Positions 33,449 through 41,716 of a DNA stretch of 53,952 nt are shown in pieces; position 1 is the stretch's first letter; the number at the start of each line of letters is the position of its first letter. A program made the translations under genes and the position numbers. This DNA is from Salipiger thiooxidans. Its GTDB lineage: Bacteria; Pseudomonadota; Alphaproteobacteria; Rhodobacterales; Rhodobacteraceae. The stretch is taken from positions 1-53,952 of the forward strand of contig NZ_FNAV01000024.1 of NCBI RefSeq assembly GCF_900102075.1, given 5' to 3'. Below the pieces are notes generated by a model. That model did not search any database. It was given only the letters and a program-made list of their open reading frames with translations, and was not told the DNA's origin.

Positions 33449-34671
33449 GTCAGGCTTCCTTCTGGTTCCATGGCAAGGATCGCGTCCGTGTCCGCGCCGG
33501 GCGCGGGGGCCGGGTGCGGGTCGGCCAGGGGTGTTGCGGACAGGTTCGCCCAATGCGACGGCAGTTCGACCGAGAGCCCGCGCGCGGGATCGTCGAGCTT
33601 GCGGAACAGCCCACGGGCGCGGAACTGGCGGTTCTCGAACACCCCGGCGACCGACGAGATCGGGGCGAGCAGGATGCGCTCGCGCACCGCGCGCTCCATC
33701 AGCTCTTCGGTGGTCTTGGTCTTGATGAACGCCATGATCACGGCTGTCACCGCGTCGTAATCGTCTTGCGAGATGAAGAACTGGCCGTCGCCGTTCCAGT
33801 CGTTCTTGGTCAGGATCGGGTCGTTGAACCCGTCCTCGTTCATCCAGTTGACGAGCGCCTCGTAGGACTTGATGCGCGCCGCACCGCCGCCGCCACCCAC
33901 GGGACCGAAAAAGATGTAACCGTCCTGCGTTTCCCAGACGAGGCGCGTGAAGAAACGGTTCGCCCGTTCCTTGCGGATCGCCCCGCCGCGCATTTCGTTC
34001 AGGCCCAGGATCTGCCAGGCCATCGTCGAATTGAGCAGCGTCCAGACGATGCACTCCTGCACCGAGATGTCGACGCGCTGGCCCTCGCCGGTCTTCAGGC
34101 TGTGGTAATAGGCCATGAGCGCGGCCGAAGCCGCCTCGGCCCCGCCCTGGATCAGGCCCACGGGCAGCGAGATGCGCACCGGCGGGCGATCCACGTCGCC
34201 GTTGAGGTAGAGGTGCCCGCCAAGCGCCTGCAGCGTGGTGTCCGTCGCGGCGTAATCCTGATAGGGCGCGCCGCGGCCGAAGGGCAGGATCTCGGTCCAG
34301 ACCAGCGCCGGGTTCGCGGCCCGCGCGGCGGTGCCCAGCCGGTCCATCTGCGCAATGCTCAGGCGTTCCCAGTCGGTCACGACGATGTCGGCCGTGGCGC
34401 AAAGCCGGGCAAAGGTGTCCAGCCCCGCGTCCGTGTCCACGTCGAGAGTCACGCTTTTCTTGCCGTGGTTGAAGGCAAGCCAGGCGCCGCTTTCCTCGCC
34501 AAGGGACGTCGGAACGGTCGGCTCGGACCGGCGGAAGGCCTCGCCCCCCTCCGGTTCGACCTTGATCACCTCGGCGCCGAGGTCGGCCAGAACGCGCCCG
34601 GCCACAGCGCCCGCCAGTGCGGAGAGCTCCAGCACACGGACGCCGCTCAATGCTTGTTTCGCCGCTGTCAT
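33445..34671 (-). CDS. CaiB/BaiF CoA-transferase, first subunit of a probable pair
   Basis: A 408-residue class III CoA-transferase with GVRVLELSALAGAVAGRVLADL, GAEVIKVEPEGGEAFRR and VDISVQECIVWTLLNS at the catalytic position, again Glu instead of Asp. It has a glycine stretch (GPVGGGGGAARIK) where related enzymes have a loop closing over the active site. It overlaps the Rieske gene stop by four bases and the next CoA-transferase start by four bases. Only about a third of positions look shared with its neighbour, consistent with distinct subunits. Confidence 0.88.
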   Translation of the reverse strand: MTAAKQALSGVRVLELSALAGAVAGRVLADLGAEVIKVEPEGGEAFRRSEPTVPTSLGEESGAWLAFNHGKKSVTLDVDTDAGLDTFARLCATADIVVTDWERLSIAQMDRLGTAARAANPALVWTEILPFGRGAPYQDYAATDTTLQALGGHLYLNGDVDRPPVRISLPVGLIQGGAEAASAALMAYYHSLKTGEGQRVDISVQECIVWTLLNSTMAWQILGLNEMRGGAIRKERANRFFTRLVWETQDGYIFFGPVGGGGGAARIKSYEALVNWMNEDGFNDPILTKNDWNGDGQFFISQDDYDAVTAVIMAFIKTKTTEELMERAVRERILLAPISSVAGVFENRQFRARGLFRKLDDPARGLSVELPSHWANLSATPLADPHPAPAPGADTDAILAMEPEGSLT

Positions 34672-35993
34672 AGCTCGTAGCCAAGCCCTTCGCCGACCTT
34701 GGCGGTCATGGGCGCCTTGCCGGCGTCGGCCCAGGGCTGGTCCTTGGGCAGCTTCAGCGACACGGCCCGCACCAGATAGAGGTCGGGGTCATCGAACCGG
34801 TCGGGCTTCTTGCCGCTTTCGGCAAAGGCATGCGCGGTTTCCAGCAGCATCCGCCGCGTCATCGCGATGCCCGTGTCCGAGGTGCACAGATGTTCGCGTG
34901 TGCGGTCATAGACCCGCAGCACGCCCGACTGGCAGGCGGCGTCCTGCACCCAGAGCCCCGGCAGGCCCGAGAACCAGGTGGTCTTCTGCGCCTCGTTGTC
35001 GAACAGCCAGCCGGTGTCGCGGCGATACTTGCTGATATAGCGGCCGAACGGCACCTGCGCGCCCTGATCGTCAAAGCCTTCGCGGCTGGGGTGCCCGGTT
35101 TCGCGGCCGCCGTGGCCCTCGAGGAAGACCTTGCGCGACTTCGGATGCAGCGGCTCGTCCGGGCGGTAGGAGAACATGATGCACAGCGTGTTCTCGTCGT
35201 CGATCGGCACCCAGGCATGGCCCGACAGCTCGTAGAACTCGTTCGATTGCGGCGGCACGAGGCTGTAGAAGGGCATCACGAACTGGTTCACGCGCCAGTA
35301 GAGCGTGTCGTCGTCCAGCACCCGGCGCGACGCGATGGACATGCCGAAATCCTGCCGCATGCATTCGAAGGTCGGGCGCAGGTCGCGCTTGGCCACCCAT
35401 TGGTTGATCGAGCCGCCATCGTCGATCCGGCCATGCAGGATCGGCGCATGGGCCGAGTCGATCTCGCCCTCGAGCGCCTGCAGCCAGTTGCATTCCTGCA
35501 CCCGGAAGGTCACGACCACGTTCTCTTCGGGCACCATGTTCCATTCGAAGGACGGCAGCGGCGGGCGGCTTTCCTCGGGCTCGGTGCCCATGTAGGTCCA
35601 CACCACACCGCCGCGTTCCACGCAGGGGTAGGACTTGATCTTGACCCGGTCTTTCAGGCGCGAGCGCGGCGGCTCGGCCGGCATGTCAGACACGTTGCCG
35701 TCCACGTCGAATTTCCAGCCGTGATAGACGCAGCGCAGCCCGCAATCCTCGTTCCGGCCAAAGACCAGCGGCGCGCCCCGGTGCGGGCAGATGTGGTCAA
35801 CAAGGCCCACGCGCCCTTCGCTGTCGCGGAAGGCGATCAGGGTTTCGTCCAGGATCTTGACCGTCTGCGGCTGGCCGTCCTTTTCAAGGTCGGCAGAGGC
35901 CATGAACGGCAGCCAGTACAGCCGCATCATGTCGCCCATCGTCGTGCCCGGGCCAACCCGGACGAGCGTCTCGTTATCTTCGTGCGACAACAT
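34668..35993 (-). CDS. Rieske non-haem iron oxygenase, alpha subunit
   Basis: A 441-residue ring-hydroxylating-type oxygenase. The Rieske centre is C69-x-H71 (ICPHRGAPL) and C88-x2-H91 (CVYHGWKFD). The mononuclear iron site lies around EGEIDSAHAPILHGR. It resembles the phthalate 4,5-dioxygenase group, single-component oxygenases that hydroxylate or demethylate aromatic and other ring acids. It has a good ribosome site (AAGGAGACC). With its reductase at 31260 it forms a two-component system. The substrate is unknown; the CoA-transferases and thiolase-like gene in the operon suggest it acts before or after CoA activation. Confidence 0.92.
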   Translation of the reverse strand: MLSHEDNETLVRVGPGTTMGDMMRLYWLPFMASADLEKDGQPQTVKILDETLIAFRDSEGRVGLVDHICPHRGAPLVFGRNEDCGLRCVYHGWKFDVDGNVSDMPAEPPRSRLKDRVKIKSYPCVERGGVVWTYMGTEPEESRPPLPSFEWNMVPEENVVVTFRVQECNWLQALEGEIDSAHAPILHGRIDDGGSINQWVAKRDLRPTFECMRQDFGMSIASRRVLDDDTLYWRVNQFVMPFYSLVPPQSNEFYELSGHAWVPIDDENTLCIMFSYRPDEPLHPKSRKVFLEGHGGRETGHPSREGFDDQGAQVPFGRYISKYRRDTGWLFDNEAQKTTWFSGLPGLWVQDAACQSGVLRVYDRTREHLCTSDTGIAMTRRMLLETAHAFAESGKKPDRFDDPDLYLVRAVSLKLPKDQPWADAGKAPMTAKVGEGLGYEL

Positions 35994-36035
35994 GTTGGGT
36001 CTCCTTGTTATACGTCATGTTCGTGTTCGGGCCGC

Positions 36036-36377
36036 TCAGTGGCGGCCGATCTTTTCCGTGCCGGCCAGGTCGCTGGCCGGGCTGTCGATGACGCCCTCGA
36101 CCAGATCGCCGATGCCTAGAAACCTGGCCCACCAGCCCTGGTCGGTCGTCTCGAGCGGCGGCCGGGGGATGGGGGGCGTGTCGCCTGCGCGCAGCCGGCG
36201 CAGGATTTCCTTGATCCGCAGGCGTTCCACTTCAAGAAGCGCCTGTTCCACGTCGTCGTGCCGGGCCTCGAAGTCGCCCAGTTCCGGATACCGGAGCCGG
36301 CGCGTCCAGGTGCCGTTGATCTCGACCGCCTGCGCTTCGAGGATGTAGGGGATGGCAAGATAGTCGCGCACTTTCAT
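36036..36377 (-). CDS. small HicB-like protein in the Rieske operon
   Basis: A 113-residue protein starting behind AAAGGAAC. Residues about 10-75 follow the HicB pattern: a hairpin ending in RRLRYPELGDFEAR, then an acidic helix HDDVEQALLEVERLRIKEIL and a Pro-rich tail DTPPIPRPP. HicB proteins are usually antitoxins, but no HicA-like toxin gene is present and the gene lies between the thiolase-like and Rieske genes. It may be an accessory or regulatory protein built on the same fold. The C-terminal 40 residues have no recognised motif. Confidence 0.65.
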   Translation of the reverse strand: MKVRDYLAIPYILEAQAVEINGTWTRRLRYPELGDFEARHDDVEQALLEVERLRIKEILRRLRAGDTPPIPRPPLETTDQGWWARFLGIGDLVEGVIDSPASDLAGTEKIGRH

Positions 36378-36390
36378 CGTTGTTCCTTTG

Positions 36391-37503
36391 TCATTGCGCC
36401 GCTCTGGGGCGGTCCGGTTCGAGCAGGACGAAGGACGCGTCGTCGAACGGCCCGACCTGCACGAGGGCAGGGCCCGGGCGCACCAGACGAGGCCCGGCCC
36501 GGCCGGTGGCTTGCAGGTAGGCCTCGCGCAGGTGGCCCATGCCGTGCAGCCGCCCTTCGCCAAGCGCGCCGCCGAAGGTGTTGAGGGGCAGCTTGCCGTC
36601 CCGCGCGCCATGGCCGTCGCGGATAAAGGCAGCGGCCTTGCCGGACGCCGTGATCCCGAAGCCGTCGAGCCAGTCCCAGACCATCGACGAAAAGCCGTCG
36701 TAAAGCTGGGCCGAGGTCAGATCGCCCGGGCCTCGCCCGCTCATGTCCCACAGGGCATCGGGCTTGCCGAAGCCGCTCCACCCGGTGACCCAGGCGGGGG
36801 CGGCGCCTGCGGGCACGTCGTCGCCCCGGCACATGACAAAGGCCTGCGCGCCGCAGACCGGCATGTCGCAATCGAACAGGCAATGCGGCTCGGCGATCAT
36901 GCGGGCGTTCATGTAGGCGGCGCGATCCAGCGGCTTGTCGCGCCACAGCGCATCGGGGTTGTCAGCGGCGTTCCGGCGCGACAGGTCGACAACTGCGAAA
37001 AGATCCTCGCGCGTCAGCCCGTGGCGCGCCATGTAGGCCCAGGCCCGGCTCGCGAACCGCGCGCCGAGCGTGTCGAACCCGTAGGGGCGGGTGAATTGCT
37101 GCGACCCGTAGGCCGCGTGCGCCGCGCCGGTGCCATAGCCGCCGCCGGGCAGCGCATACATGGCGCGCAGGCCCAGAACATAGCGGCTGGTCCCGGCGAT
37201 CAGGGAATGGGCCGCCGCCGTCACCATGTCGGTCGGATAGCGGCGATAGAGATCGGCCCCCCAGGTCAGGGTCAGGCCCATCAGCCCGGCCATGGTCTTG
37301 AGCGAGATTTCGTCGCCCGCTTCGGCATGGGGCGAGCCTGCGTTGGTGGCAAAGGGGGCGCCGACATAGCCGTCGATCTCGTCCCGCGCCAGCCGCGCGT
37401 CCGACAGGGCCGCCACGGCCGCGTCCAGCGCGAAGGCCGCGATGCCGCGGGGGCTGGACTTGACCAGATGGGATGTGCCGAAGCCGATGATCGCAACGCT
37501 CAT
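36391..37503 (-). CDS. thiolase-superfamily protein without the catalytic Cys, Ltp2-like
   Basis: A 370-residue thiolase homologue that lacks the nucleophilic Cys: the segment reads GLRAMYALPGGGYGTGAAHAA. The HDCF motif is replaced by LYDGF. The late segment FGGALGEGRLHGMGHLREAY resembles the GGxLxEGxxHGxxH pattern of lipid-transfer aldolases. It overlaps the DUF35 gene in ATGA. As with the pair at 9184-10723, a retro-aldolase acting on a CoA thioester is the favoured reading; a loss-of-function thiolase is the alternative. Confidence 0.8.
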   Translation of the reverse strand: MSVAIIGFGTSHLVKSSPRGIAAFALDAAVAALSDARLARDEIDGYVGAPFATNAGSPHAEAGDEISLKTMAGLMGLTLTWGADLYRRYPTDMVTAAAHSLIAGTSRYVLGLRAMYALPGGGYGTGAAHAAYGSQQFTRPYGFDTLGARFASRAWAYMARHGLTREDLFAVVDLSRRNAADNPDALWRDKPLDRAAYMNARMIAEPHCLFDCDMPVCGAQAFVMCRGDDVPAGAAPAWVTGWSGFGKPDALWDMSGRGPGDLTSAQLYDGFSSMVWDWLDGFGITASGKAAAFIRDGHGARDGKLPLNTFGGALGEGRLHGMGHLREAYLQATGRAGPRLVRPGPALVQVGPFDDASFVLLEPDRPRAAQ

Positions 37504-37904
37504 GCCGCGCCCCCGATCGTGGCGAGAGGCACGCCACCGCCCGGTGCGGTGAAGCTCAGCGTCACGGGCGCGCCGGGTGCAAGCGTGCGGGTCAGATCCT
37601 CGGGGTCCTGCGCAATGAGGGTGATGCGCGGCTCATCCTCGATCACGCATTCGGCCACGGGGGCCGGCACGGCCTGGCCTTCGAACGCCGGGACGGTGAG
37701 CACGGTCCTGCCCTTGAGAAGGACGCGGCCCGCATAGGGCCGCGCCCGCAGGCTTTCGGACAGGCAGTCCGGACATCGCGGCGCCTGCGGATGCGCGAGT
37801 CGCCCGCAATCATCGCAGCGCCACAAGACGACACGGCCATCCCGCGCCGCATCCCAGAAGGGCTGCGTTTCCTGCGTTGGCACGGGTTGCGGGGGCTGGG
37901 TCAT
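37500..37904 (-). CDS. DUF35 OB-fold, zinc-ribbon protein (thiolase partner)
   Basis: A 134-residue DUF35 protein with zinc-ribbon cysteines at 30, 33, 44 and 47 (WRCDDCGRLAHPQAPRCPDC) and the OB-fold after it. The start at 37904 is preferred to the ATG at 37925: it gives the same cysteine numbering as the paralogue at 9184, and 37925 would lie only a few bases after the predicted transcription start. It is the first gene of the Rieske operon, directly behind the operator and promoter at 37936-37962. Confidence 0.8.
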   Translation of the reverse strand: MTQPPQPVPTQETQPFWDAARDGRVVLWRCDDCGRLAHPQAPRCPDCLSESLRARPYAGRVLLKGRTVLTVPAFEGQAVPAPVAECVIEDEPRITLIAQDPEDLTRTLAPGAPVTLSFTAPGGGVPLATIGGAA

Positions 37905-37935
37905 TGCGGGCTCACGAAGCTTCATTGGTTGGTAT

Positions 37936-37962
37936 TGTATAATGGACTGACCATTAGATCAA
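37936..37962 (-). promoter_or_regulatory. promoter with FadR-type operator, one mismatch, before the Rieske operon
   Basis: On the minus strand TTGATC (37957-37962) and TATACA (37936-37941) flank a 15-base spacer containing TGGACTGACCA read on the plus strand (37943-37953), set in AATGGACTGACCATT. The spacer is shorter than the ideal 17 bases. Confidence 0.55.
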
Positions 37963-38033
37963 TGACAGAGGCCCACTTGCTCAAGACGTGCGAGATATCG
38001 AAAGGACGTCGCCGGAATGGGTCTGCGGCGGTG

Positions 38034-38140
38034 CCCCGACCAGGTTGGGCGACCGGGGTGTCCGACAGGCGAAGGACCGGTTCGGTCCGCGCCGTCTCGG
38101 GGTCGCTATCCGGGAGGAGGGAGGTCCAACCTGGTCGGGG
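38034..38140. repeat. 15-bp inverted repeat enclosing a small hairpin
   Basis: CCCCGACCAGGTTGG (38034-38048) is the exact inverse complement of CCAACCTGGTCGGGG (38126-38140). Inside the 77-base loop is a GGACCG/CGGTCC hairpin (38074-38088). It lies after the P450-operon stop (38185) and before the Rieske-operon promoter, so it may end the upstream transcript or be a structured RNA. No T run was seen. Confidence 0.55.
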
Positions 38141-38184
38141 TCTTGCGAACCCGGCATGCCGCAGACACGCCGGGTCATTCGAGG

Positions 38185-38982
38185 TCAGGCCGCGGTTATG
38201 CCGCCGTCGACGACCAGTTCCGTGCCGGTGATGTATCTGCTTCCATCCGACGCGAGAAAGGCGATGGCATGGGCGATATCGTCCGGTTCGGCATAGCGGC
38301 CCAGCGGGGTCTGCATCTTGACCACGTCGATCATCGCCTCCTTGCTGGGCAGCGGCACGCCGCCATCGACAAGGTCCTGCATCGCGCCAAGCCCGAGCGA
38401 CGTGTTCACCAGCGTCGGGTGCACGGAATTGACGCGGATCTGGCGCGGGCCCAGCTCGACCGCCAGCGCCTTGGACATCAGGCGCACCGCCCCTTTCGAG
38501 GCGCAATAGGCCGAGAACATGCGCCCGCCGACCAGACCCAGCGTTGAGGACAGGTTGATGATCGACGCCGTGCCATCCCGGGCCGCCGTTTCGGTCATCA
38601 GGTCCAGCGCCGTCTTGCACCCGATCCAGACGCTTTCCACGTTGATCTTCTGCTGCCTCTGGTAGGTCTCGAGCGTGCAGGCCTCGATGGTCTGGGTGAT
38701 CATGATCCCGGCGCTGTTGATCAGCACATGCAACTGGCCCGAGGTCTCGGCGATGGTCTTCACCGCCTCGGCCCAAGCCTCTGCACTGGTCACGTCGAGG
38801 GTCACCAGATGGGCCGTGCCGCCGCAGGCCGCAATCTCGTCGACCGTTTTCTGGCCGCCTGCCGTGTCGATATCGGCGGCATAGATTTCGACACCCTGCC
38901 GCGCCAGTGTCAGGGCGGCGTCGCGCCCGATCCCGCTGGCGGCGCCCGTCACGAGCGCGGTTTTGTCTTTCAATGTGAGCAT
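38185..38982 (-). CDS. short-chain dehydrogenase/reductase
   Basis: A classical SDR of 265 residues: ALVTGAASGIGRD, INSAGI, the catalytic Ser in INLSSTLGLV, YCASKGAVRLM and the C-terminal ITGTELVVDGGITAA. It is the last gene of the operon that also encodes the P450, its reductase and an aldehyde dehydrogenase. The simplest role is oxidation of the alcohol made by the P450 to an aldehyde or ketone. The gap to the aldehyde dehydrogenase gene is 18 bases. Confidence 0.9.
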   Translation of the reverse strand: MLTLKDKTALVTGAASGIGRDAALTLARQGVEIYAADIDTAGGQKTVDEIAACGGTAHLVTLDVTSAEAWAEAVKTIAETSGQLHVLINSAGIMITQTIEACTLETYQRQQKINVESVWIGCKTALDLMTETAARDGTASIINLSSTLGLVGGRMFSAYCASKGAVRLMSKALAVELGPRQIRVNSVHPTLVNTSLGLGAMQDLVDGGVPLPSKEAMIDVVKMQTPLGRYAEPDDIAHAIAFLASDGSRYITGTELVVDGGITAA

Positions 38983-39000
38983 GGTTTTGCTGGCCCTCGA

Positions 39001-40434
39001 TCAGGCGCTTCGTTCCAGAGCGATGGTTTGCGTGATGGTGTAGGCGCGCAGGCCTTCGATGCCGTTCTCGACCCCGAAACCCGACGACTTGTGTCCGCTC
39101 ATCGGGGCATGAGGCGAGGGCTTCTGGATGGTGTTGATCCAGACCGTGCCCGTCCGCAGGCGCCGCGCCAGCGCCCGGCCGCGCGCCTCGTCCCGTGTCC
39201 AGACCGACCCGGCAAGGCCGAAATCGGTGGCGTTGGCACGGGCCACGACCTCGTCCTCGGCGCTGAATTTCAGCAGCGGGACGACGGGGCCGAAGGGCTC
39301 CTCGCGCACGATACGCGCGTCGTCCGGCGGGTTGTCGATCACGGTGGCGGGCACGAACCAACCCTCGCCCCCGGGCAGAGCGCCGCCGGCGAGGATGGTA
39401 TATCCCTGATCCTTGCAATCCTGCAGCAGGTCGCAGACCCGCTCGTATTGCCGCGCGTTCTGGACGGGCCCAAGCTGGACGCCTTCTTCCAGCCCCGGAC
39501 CCATCTTCACGCTGCGGGCCAGATCGGCGAACCTTTGGGCAAAGACGTCATAGATGCTGTCGTGCACGTAGATGCGCTTGGCCGCGATGCAGATCTGCCC
39601 GCTGTTGATGAAGGCCCCCCAGAACAGCGCCGGCGCGGTCGTGTCCAGATCGGCATCGTCCAGAACGATGGCTGCGTCGTTGCCGCCCAGTTCCAGCGTC
39701 AGCCGGACCAGGCCGTCGGCGGCGCTGCGCATGACCGCCTTGCCGGTGTCCGTCGAACCTGTGAACGAGATCTTGTCGAGCCCCGGATGAGAGGTCATGC
39801 GCGGACCAAGGTCGTGATCGCCGCTGATGGCATTCAGGACACCGGCCGGCACCACCTCGCGCATCAGCTCGACCATCCGCAGCGTCGTCAGCGGCGCGAA
39901 GGGCGAGGGTTTGAGCACCATGGTATTGCCCGCAAGCAGCGCCGGCGCGATCTTCCACACGGCCAGGACGACCGGGTAATTCCAGGGGACCAGCGCGCCC
40001 ACTACCCCAAGCGGCAGGTGGCGCACGACGGTCATCCCCGAAGCGTCATCCGAAATCACATCATCGTCGATCCGCAGCTTCGCGGTTTCCGAAAACCAAT
40101 AGGCCGAGATCATGATTTCGCGCAAAGCCGCCTCAAGCGGGCGGCCCTGTTCCATCACCAGCAAGCGGGCCAGTTCGTCCTTGTTCTGCACAAGGACCCC
40201 GGCCATGTGCTGAAGCACCGTCTGGCGGTCTTGCCAGGGCGTGGCCGTCCATGCGGGCCCTGCGTCGCGCGCCGCGTCGATGGCGGCGTCAAGGTCTGCG
40301 GGTGATGCATTCGGTGCCGTTGCCAGCACCTTGCCGGTCGAGGGGTCGAAGACATCAAACCGATCGGTGCCGTTGACCGCCCGCCCGGCAATAGTCATCG
40401 CCGGGGTCGCCTGAATGCTGTCCTGCACGCCCAT
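39001..40434 (-). CDS. aldehyde dehydrogenase
   Basis: A 477-residue NAD(P)-dependent aldehyde dehydrogenase. It has PLGVVGALVPWNYPV, FTGSTDTGKAVM, the general-base Glu in LTLELGGNDAAIVL, the catalytic Cys in NSGQICIAAKR and the EEPFGPVVPLL motif. The start at 40434 overlaps the P450 stop by one base, so the two are coupled. It should convert the aldehyde from the P450/SDR steps to a carboxylic acid ready for CoA activation. An open frame reaches upstream to 40512 but lies within the P450 gene. Confidence 0.93.
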   Translation of the reverse strand: MGVQDSIQATPAMTIAGRAVNGTDRFDVFDPSTGKVLATAPNASPADLDAAIDAARDAGPAWTATPWQDRQTVLQHMAGVLVQNKDELARLLVMEQGRPLEAALREIMISAYWFSETAKLRIDDDVISDDASGMTVVRHLPLGVVGALVPWNYPVVLAVWKIAPALLAGNTMVLKPSPFAPLTTLRMVELMREVVPAGVLNAISGDHDLGPRMTSHPGLDKISFTGSTDTGKAVMRSAADGLVRLTLELGGNDAAIVLDDADLDTTAPALFWGAFINSGQICIAAKRIYVHDSIYDVFAQRFADLARSVKMGPGLEEGVQLGPVQNARQYERVCDLLQDCKDQGYTILAGGALPGGEGWFVPATVIDNPPDDARIVREEPFGPVVPLLKFSAEDEVVARANATDFGLAGSVWTRDEARGRALARRLRTGTVWINTIQKPSPHAPMSGHKSSGFGVENGIEGLRAYTITQTIALERSA

Positions 40435-41684
40435 CACGCGGCGGCCTTCTGGCGGAAGCGATACCGCACTGGAAGGCTCGACAGCCCGGAGATGCGGTTG
40501 GAGGCGACACACTTGGGGTCCCCGGCCAGTTCGATGCTTTCAACCCGCTCATTGAATTCCGTCAGGAAGGTCGGGATGACGAGACGGGCCAGATGCTGGC
40601 CAAGGCAGCTGTGCGCACCCATGCCAAAGGCGATGTGACGGTTCGGTGCCCGGTTGATCCGGAAAGCATAGGGATCTTCATAGACCTCCGGGTCGAAGTT
40701 CGCGAAGTGGAAGAAGAGCGCGAGCGCGTCGCCTTCCCGGATCGTCTTGCCGCGCAACTCGTAATCCTGCGCCGCTGTACGCACGAATTGTTTCACCGGC
40801 GAGGCAAAACGGAACATCTCTTCAACCGCAAGCGGGACGGCCATGGGGTTGGCCCGAAGTTCGGCAAACTGGTCGGGGTGCTTGAGCAACTGGTGGATAC
40901 CGCAGGAGAGGGTAGAGCTGGTCGTGTCATGCCCGGCGGTGGCCAGCACGATGTAATAGGACACCGCCTCCATCACCCCGATGGGTTCGCCATTCACCTC
41001 GGCATTCGCGATAAGCGAGGCCAGATCCTCGGTCGGATTGGCACGGCGGTCGGCCACGACGCCCGCGAAATAGGCCCCGAATTCCTTGGACGCCGCCGCG
41101 ATGCTGGCCCCTTCACCGGCCTGTTCATCCTTCGGCGCCATGAGACGCATGGTCAGGCGGAGGATCTTGTCGTGATCTTCCTCGGGCAGATCCATCAGCG
41201 TCGTGATGAAGAGCAAGGGGTAGTAGACCGCGATGTCTTTGACGAAATCGCATTCGCCGCCCAGGGCTTCCATCTTGTCGACCAGCTTGCGCGCGCAATC
41301 CTGCAGTTGTGGCAGCCTGGTCCGGATGTTTGCGGGCATGAAATAGCCCTGAAGAATGCCGCGATAGGCTTTGTGCTCGTCGCCGTCCATGGTGATGATG
41401 GTGCGGATTGGCGCGGTCTTTTTCCCGGATGCCGCCATGGTGAGGGCCATTTCCTCATCATCTTGAAGAAAGGCCTGAACGCTGCTCAGGAACACATCGT
41501 TCCGGCGGCCGACCTCGGCCAGGTCGGCGCGCTTGGTCACCGCCCAGAACGGGTGATGCCCCTTGGGGTCTGTCCAGTGCAGCGGGTCTTCGGCATGCAG
41601 CTGGCGAAACACCTCATAGGCCTTTTCGGGATTGGCATAGAGGTCGTGGCTCACCAGGGCCTGATCTAGCCGTGCGGTATCCAT
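40434..41684 (-). CDS. cytochrome P450
   Basis: A soluble bacterial P450 of 416 residues starting behind AAGGAGGAG. The I-helix motif AGHDTTS is at 250-256, ExxR at E289-R292, and the haem loop FGMGAHSCLG has its Cys ligand at 360. The general look is of the bacterial terpenoid/alkyl hydroxylases (CYP108-like), which is an impression rather than an assignment. No ferredoxin gene lies nearby; electrons probably come from the flavin/2Fe-2S reductase encoded 32 bases upstream. Confidence 0.93.
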   Translation of the reverse strand: MDTARLDQALVSHDLYANPEKAYEVFRQLHAEDPLHWTDPKGHHPFWAVTKRADLAEVGRRNDVFLSSVQAFLQDDEEMALTMAASGKKTAPIRTIITMDGDEHKAYRGILQGYFMPANIRTRLPQLQDCARKLVDKMEALGGECDFVKDIAVYYPLLFITTLMDLPEEDHDKILRLTMRLMAPKDEQAGEGASIAAASKEFGAYFAGVVADRRANPTEDLASLIANAEVNGEPIGVMEAVSYYIVLATAGHDTTSSTLSCGIHQLLKHPDQFAELRANPMAVPLAVEEMFRFASPVKQFVRTAAQDYELRGKTIREGDALALFFHFANFDPEVYEDPYAFRINRAPNRHIAFGMGAHSCLGQHLARLVIPTFLTEFNERVESIELAGDPKCVASNRISGLSSLPVRYRFRQKAAA

Positions 41685-41716
41685 GATAGTCTCCTCCTTG
41701 ATACTATGGTCAGCCT

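Noticed and set aside
37905..37925. ATG at 37925 as the start of the DUF35 gene
   Set aside because: It lies only a few bases from the predicted transcription start; the ATG at 37904 gives the same cysteine numbering as the paralogue at 9184. Not excluded.
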